From a virus, in IMG/VR virus record IMGVR_UViG_3300000117_000235, positions 1 to 24,638 of that record: a DNA stretch of 24,638 bases; one strand, given 5' to 3'. The stretch's first letter is position 1. Each line of letters opens with the position of its first letter. Both the position numbers and the translations under genes were made by a program. The notes under the pieces are model-generated. The model was given only the letters and a program-made list of their open reading frames with translations. It did no database searches and was not told the origin of the DNA. Positions 21,741-24,638 of this stretch are shown here, in pieces.

Positions 21741-23708
21741 CTATGCTATTGCGTAAAACATGTAAGTGCCGCCAGAAGTGTTAACATCATTACCAGCCGC
21801 GTTTGTGATAGTAAAACCACTTGATAGTGGGTCTATCCAATCTGTGGTTGAGACGGGTGCATCTTGGCTGCTAAGTCTAAGATAAGGCTCAGTGCCAGCT
21901 ACAATGCCTTGCACAGAGTCCCACACATACCAATTACTAACATCGTCTGCCCACTTAATCAGCACAAACCTAGCGCCGTTGGTAAAGCCGCAGTCTACGT
22001 TTACGTTACTGCTTGTGCCTGTGCCTGTGTAGGTTCCTATTTTTGATATGCCGGGGACTGAAGCAAATAGATAAGCAATCATTGGTTCAGGATTAAAGTT
22101 GGTAGTAGCACTGTCACCAACGGTAAAATGAGTGCTAGTAGGGGATGTGTTATTCCAAGAAGAAGTATCCGCAGTAAAAGCACCACCGTCGTTTAGTTGA
22201 GCAACCTTAGTATTACCTTGAGATGCCAAATAAACTGCCCAAGGTCTAGTTTGGCTGCGGCACTTTACCCACATCATTTCTGGAACTGCGCCTAAGTTGT
22301 GAGATATCTGCCTTGCCGTTTGATTACCCGTATAAGTTACAACATCAAAAAACCCCGGCGCTCTGCGGAATCCATAACTCATGTAGTCGGCCCATGTATA
22401 GCCGGTAAAAAACTGAGTCATTGAATCCCAAGCATAATTTGCATGACTCGATTCTGCAGGGTAGTTAACAAAACCAGTATAAGCCCCTTGCGTCAGTCTG
22501 GCTCCAACATACCATCCCCCAGAACCTGTTGTGTTATGTGTAAAACCAAAGTCCGCGGGGAAGCCGGGAGTTATCTTATTACCGCTTGTGGGTTTATCTA
22601 GGCCAAGAAGCTGAGTAGCCGCAAACTCTGATGCTGGCTTGTGAGGTCTGCGGATGGCCATGTAGATGTGGCTTGCACCACTTGCATTTATATCGCCGTC
22701 TGCATTGACTATTTGAAAGCCAGTAGATGTAAAATCCACTATGTTTTGATTGTTTGTTTCTGCACTAGAACCGTTTGCGTATAAAAGAGCGTCATTACCG
22801 CCAGTTGCTACTCCTCGCATATTGTCGTACATATACCAGCCCGCAGAACCTGACGATTTTTTAATCATCAACCACTGAGGCTCAAATCCAAGATCAACCG
22901 TAGGGCCGGTACTACTACCGTTACCCGTATAGCTACCACACTTAATAATGGCTTCGTCAGAATCTTCACCAAAGTCTTGGGCATCGTGGGCAAATAAGTA
23001 GGCAACATAAGAAGCACCTAGCCTGTTTGTTTGGTCAGCAGTGTCAGAGTTTTGTCGTACCGCAAAATGCGTAGATGTTTGGTTAGCGTTTGTAGCAAAA
23101 CCTTGGTATCCACCAAAATCAGCATCATTGTCTAGGAATCCAGTAGACGCAAAGTAAGCATTATCATCAGCTACGCCCCTATGCCATGTGTACCAGCTAT
23201 TTGAGCTATCAAGTCTTTTTGTAATAATCATCCCCGGCGCAACACCTAAATTATGCGGGATGTTCCTGTGAGTAGGTGACCCGCCAGTTGTGTCTCCCGT
23301 CCCCGTATAAGTAACAACATCAAAAAACCCCGGTTGCTTGCGGAATGTCCACGTTACAAACTTATCGCTTGATCCGTCATACGAGCTACTGGGTGCAAAT
23401 GTAAAGCCGTCACTGTTAAACGAGGCCACTCCGTTAGGATAGCCTGATGTTTGAGCGGCATTACTGTTGGAGTTTAGTCGCTTTAAAGTACCTCGTTCGG
23501 TGTCGTGTAAATAATGGGCTTGACTTGTGGTTCTGCTTTTATGCCAAACCAGCCCTCCTTCTCCAGAAAGGTCAATACCGTTGGTTATAGTCACGGCTGA
23601 ACCGGGGCCTTTGTACACATCCGTAGAAAACACATCGTCAACGTAAACAGGGCCACCACCAGCAGCGCCAGCAGCAGCCTGCAACCCTTTTAAAGCTGAT
23701 CTACTCAT
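21741..23708 (-). CDS. Tail fibre-like protein with DUF7483-type repeats (655 aa)
   Basis: The protein has repeated beta-rich units: PGFFDVVTYTG occurs twice (near 129 and 455). G-x-YTG-x-G units also occur twice, and there are runs such as YMYDNMRGV and WYVWDSVQG. This repeat pattern corresponds to the DUF7483-type domains found in aquatic phage tail proteins. The Gly/Ala-rich N-terminus (LQAAAGAAGGGPVYVDDVF) could attach it to the particle. It is likely a receptor-contacting fibre or spike. ATG 23708 overlaps the previous stop (ATGA). No enzymatic motif seen. Confidence 0.7.
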   Translation of the reverse strand: MSRSALKGLQAAAGAAGGGPVYVDDVFSTDVYKGPGSAVTITNGIDLSGEGGLVWHKSRTTSQAHYLHDTERGTLKRLNSNSNAAQTSGYPNGVASFNSDGFTFAPSSSYDGSSDKFVTWTFRKQPGFFDVVTYTGTGDTTGGSPTHRNIPHNLGVAPGMIITKRLDSSNSWYTWHRGVADDNAYFASTGFLDNDADFGGYQGFATNANQTSTHFAVRQNSDTADQTNRLGASYVAYLFAHDAQDFGEDSDEAIIKCGSYTGNGSSTGPTVDLGFEPQWLMIKKSSGSAGWYMYDNMRGVATGGNDALLYANGSSAETNNQNIVDFTSTGFQIVNADGDINASGASHIYMAIRRPHKPASEFAATQLLGLDKPTSGNKITPGFPADFGFTHNTTGSGGWYVGARLTQGAYTGFVNYPAESSHANYAWDSMTQFFTGYTWADYMSYGFRRAPGFFDVVTYTGNQTARQISHNLGAVPEMMWVKCRSQTRPWAVYLASQGNTKVAQLNDGGAFTADTSSWNNTSPTSTHFTVGDSATTNFNPEPMIAYLFASVPGISKIGTYTGTGTSSNVNVDCGFTNGARFVLIKWADDVSNWYVWDSVQGIVAGTEPYLRLSSQDAPVSTTDWIDPLSSGFTITNAAGNDVNTSGGTYMFYAIA

Positions 23709-24544
23709 GCTAGTGCCTGCCCTGCAGTAAAGCCGTAGTAAGTAGTGCCACCGTCATGCGTAATAAATACAAAGTAATCAACCGCATTAGCCGTGGCTGT
23801 TAGTGTTGGTGCTGTAGCTGCAGGCCAATCCACTGCTCCGGGCCATGTAACAGTAAATCCAGAAGCACTTCCGTCTTGTACTAGCTTCAAGGTAAACGCT
23901 GAAAACTTACCGCTGGCAGCAGGGTTGCTAAACGTAAACGTAGTGTTCTCTGTCAACGTGTGGCTAAAGTTAGTACCCGTTCTGAGGTTTACAGCCGTAG
24001 CGTTTGAAGAAGACGTAACTGCTACGTACTCTTCTGAAATGCCATCATCAAAAGTTGCTACACCGTTAGCGTCAGTAGTAACAAGACCTGATGCTTGTGT
24101 AAGACCTAAAGTGTCTGGTAGCTTTACCGTGTAGGTTGCTGCGGCACTGTGTGCTGGGCCTTGAACAGTTACACCGTGGCTGTTGTTTTCGCAGTTAAAA
24201 CGAATTGTTCCAGCGTTAGTGTTGCCGTATAGCTCTGTATAACCAGTGCCGTTTGGAAACAGCTGAATGTTGCCGTTAGTATTTGTAGACGAAATAGCGT
24301 TACCGTCTAGCTTAATGTTATCTCCAGCTAGAGATCCTGTAATTGCAACATTGCCTGAATACGTAGCGGTAACATAACCGCCCGTATCAATCAGGTAACT
24401 AGCTGAGTTCCACGCTGTAGACCCGTCACCCGCCTTAACCTTGAGAGTATCTGTTTCAAGACCTAACTCGCCTTGAGCTAGTGTTGGATTAGCAGAAGAC
24501 CAGTTAGACGCTGTATCCCTGCGTATTTGAATTATGCTTGCCAT
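23705..24544 (-). CDS. Tail fibre protein with phage-type N-terminal domain (279 aa)
   Basis: The N-terminus MASIIQIRRDTASNWSS, then PTLAQGELGLETDTLKVKAGDG, is the common phage fibre start: R-R-D/G-T, W, A-x-x-x-P, L-A-x-G-E-x-G, then K-x-G-D-G. It occurs in hyaluronidase-like and major tropism determinant fibres. Collagen-free beta-strand repeats with Gly/Asn turns follow to the end (GNVAITGSLAGDNIKLDGN, FVFITHDGGTTYYGFTAGQALA). It should be a trimeric fibre or a connector for the 655-residue fibre, whose gene follows with a 4-bp overlap. A GGAGG site lies in the end of the upstream gene. Confidence 0.75.
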   Translation of the reverse strand: MASIIQIRRDTASNWSSANPTLAQGELGLETDTLKVKAGDGSTAWNSASYLIDTGGYVTATYSGNVAITGSLAGDNIKLDGNAISSTNTNGNIQLFPNGTGYTELYGNTNAGTIRFNCENNSHGVTVQGPAHSAAATYTVKLPDTLGLTQASGLVTTDANGVATFDDGISEEYVAVTSSSNATAVNLRTGTNFSHTLTENTTFTFSNPAASGKFSAFTLKLVQDGSASGFTVTWPGAVDWPAATAPTLTATANAVDYFVFITHDGGTTYYGFTAGQALA

Positions 24545-24546
24545 GA

Positions 24547-24638
24547 TTATGCACCGCCTCCGTTAAAATTCTGAGCTGTAAGGTAAGTTGAATTAGCAAA
24601 ACCACCATCCAGCCCTGCACCGGATGAACCCGCAATAA
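24547..24638 (-). CDS. 3' end of a tail/structural protein gene (cut by window edge)
   Basis: On the minus strand a frame open to the right edge reads IAGSSGAGLDGGFANSTYLT and on through AQNFNGGGA, ending with TAA (24549-24547). Gly/Ser/Thr-rich ends of the form Y-L-x-x-Q-x-x-x-G-G-x-A are frequent at the C-termini of phage tail proteins. The 29 visible residues are too few for an exact name. It is followed immediately by the fibre gene at 24544, so they share an operon. Confidence 0.55.
   Translation of the reverse strand, partial: IAGSSGAGLDGGFANSTYLTAQNFNGGGA

Noticed and set aside
1-24638. tRNA genes, insertion sequences, integrase or attachment sites
   Set aside because: No cloverleaf, transposase, inverted terminal repeats or integrase motif was recognised by eye; a tRNA scan would be needed to exclude degenerate copies.

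Overview
The window looks like about half of a tailed-phage genome, most likely a short-tailed (podovirus-type) phage of an aquatic, probably marine, Gram-negative host. The evidence is a compact gene order with many 4-bp ATGA overlaps and G-rich ribosome binding sites, and a tail set with a P22 gp4-like adaptor, a P22 gp10-like nozzle and three large non-enzymatic virion proteins of the kind podoviruses eject. It also has DUF7483-type and DUF4214-type proteins that are common in marine viromes. Host and lifestyle are inferred. No integrase, repressor, DNA polymerase, terminase, portal, capsid, tRNA or CRISPR is visible here, so the missing half presumably holds packaging and head genes.

Layout. 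(1) Bases 1-4041, rightward: early/accessory genes, mostly small. They include a Cys-rich DUF7227-like phage protein, a DUF2188-like protein, a 356-residue unknown with a basic His-rich tail, and several tiny one-helix membrane proteins too short for usual ORF calling. (2) Bases 4153-5371, leftward: a four-gene operon with a putative ERF/Rad52-like annealing protein, an SSB-like protein with an acidic DDIPW tail, a DUF4224-like protein and a 42-residue membrane protein. (3) Bases 5372-5525: a divergent control region. (4) Bases 5526-10183, rightward: the replication/recombination module. It holds a stand-alone primase zinc finger, a RepA-like ATPase/helicase, a DUF3310 protein, an HTH-metallophosphoesterase fusion, a NinB-like protein and an HNH (NinG/Rap-like) nuclease. 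(5) Bases 10170-24638, leftward: virion and lysis genes, read right to left as fibre proteins, tail assembly chaperone, coiled-coil membrane protein, holin-like protein, a 926-residue DUF4214/Gly-Ala-rich protein, adaptor, nozzle and three internal virion-like proteins.

The most striking structure is non-coding. Between the helicase and the DUF3310 gene lie two oppositely oriented arrays, each of five 9-bp units in exact 9-bp register (7170-7214 and 7251-7295). They flank a G-rich 40-bp spacer able in principle to fold as a G-quadruplex. This is a good candidate for the phage replication origin or a cooperative regulator site. A second unreported-looking signal is an 18-bp motif shared (16/18) by two leader regions, at 1756-1773 (+) and 5419-5436 (-). 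In both it starts about 7 bp after a predicted -10 box and points toward the downstream gene, as an operator might.

How the genes may work together (inference): the leftward annealing protein plus SSB-like protein and the rightward NinB/HNH pair form a recombination kit. The zinc finger and RepA-like ATPase form a minimal primosome acting at the repeat arrays, probably relying on host primase and polymerase. The leftward late operon builds the tail and ejection apparatus.
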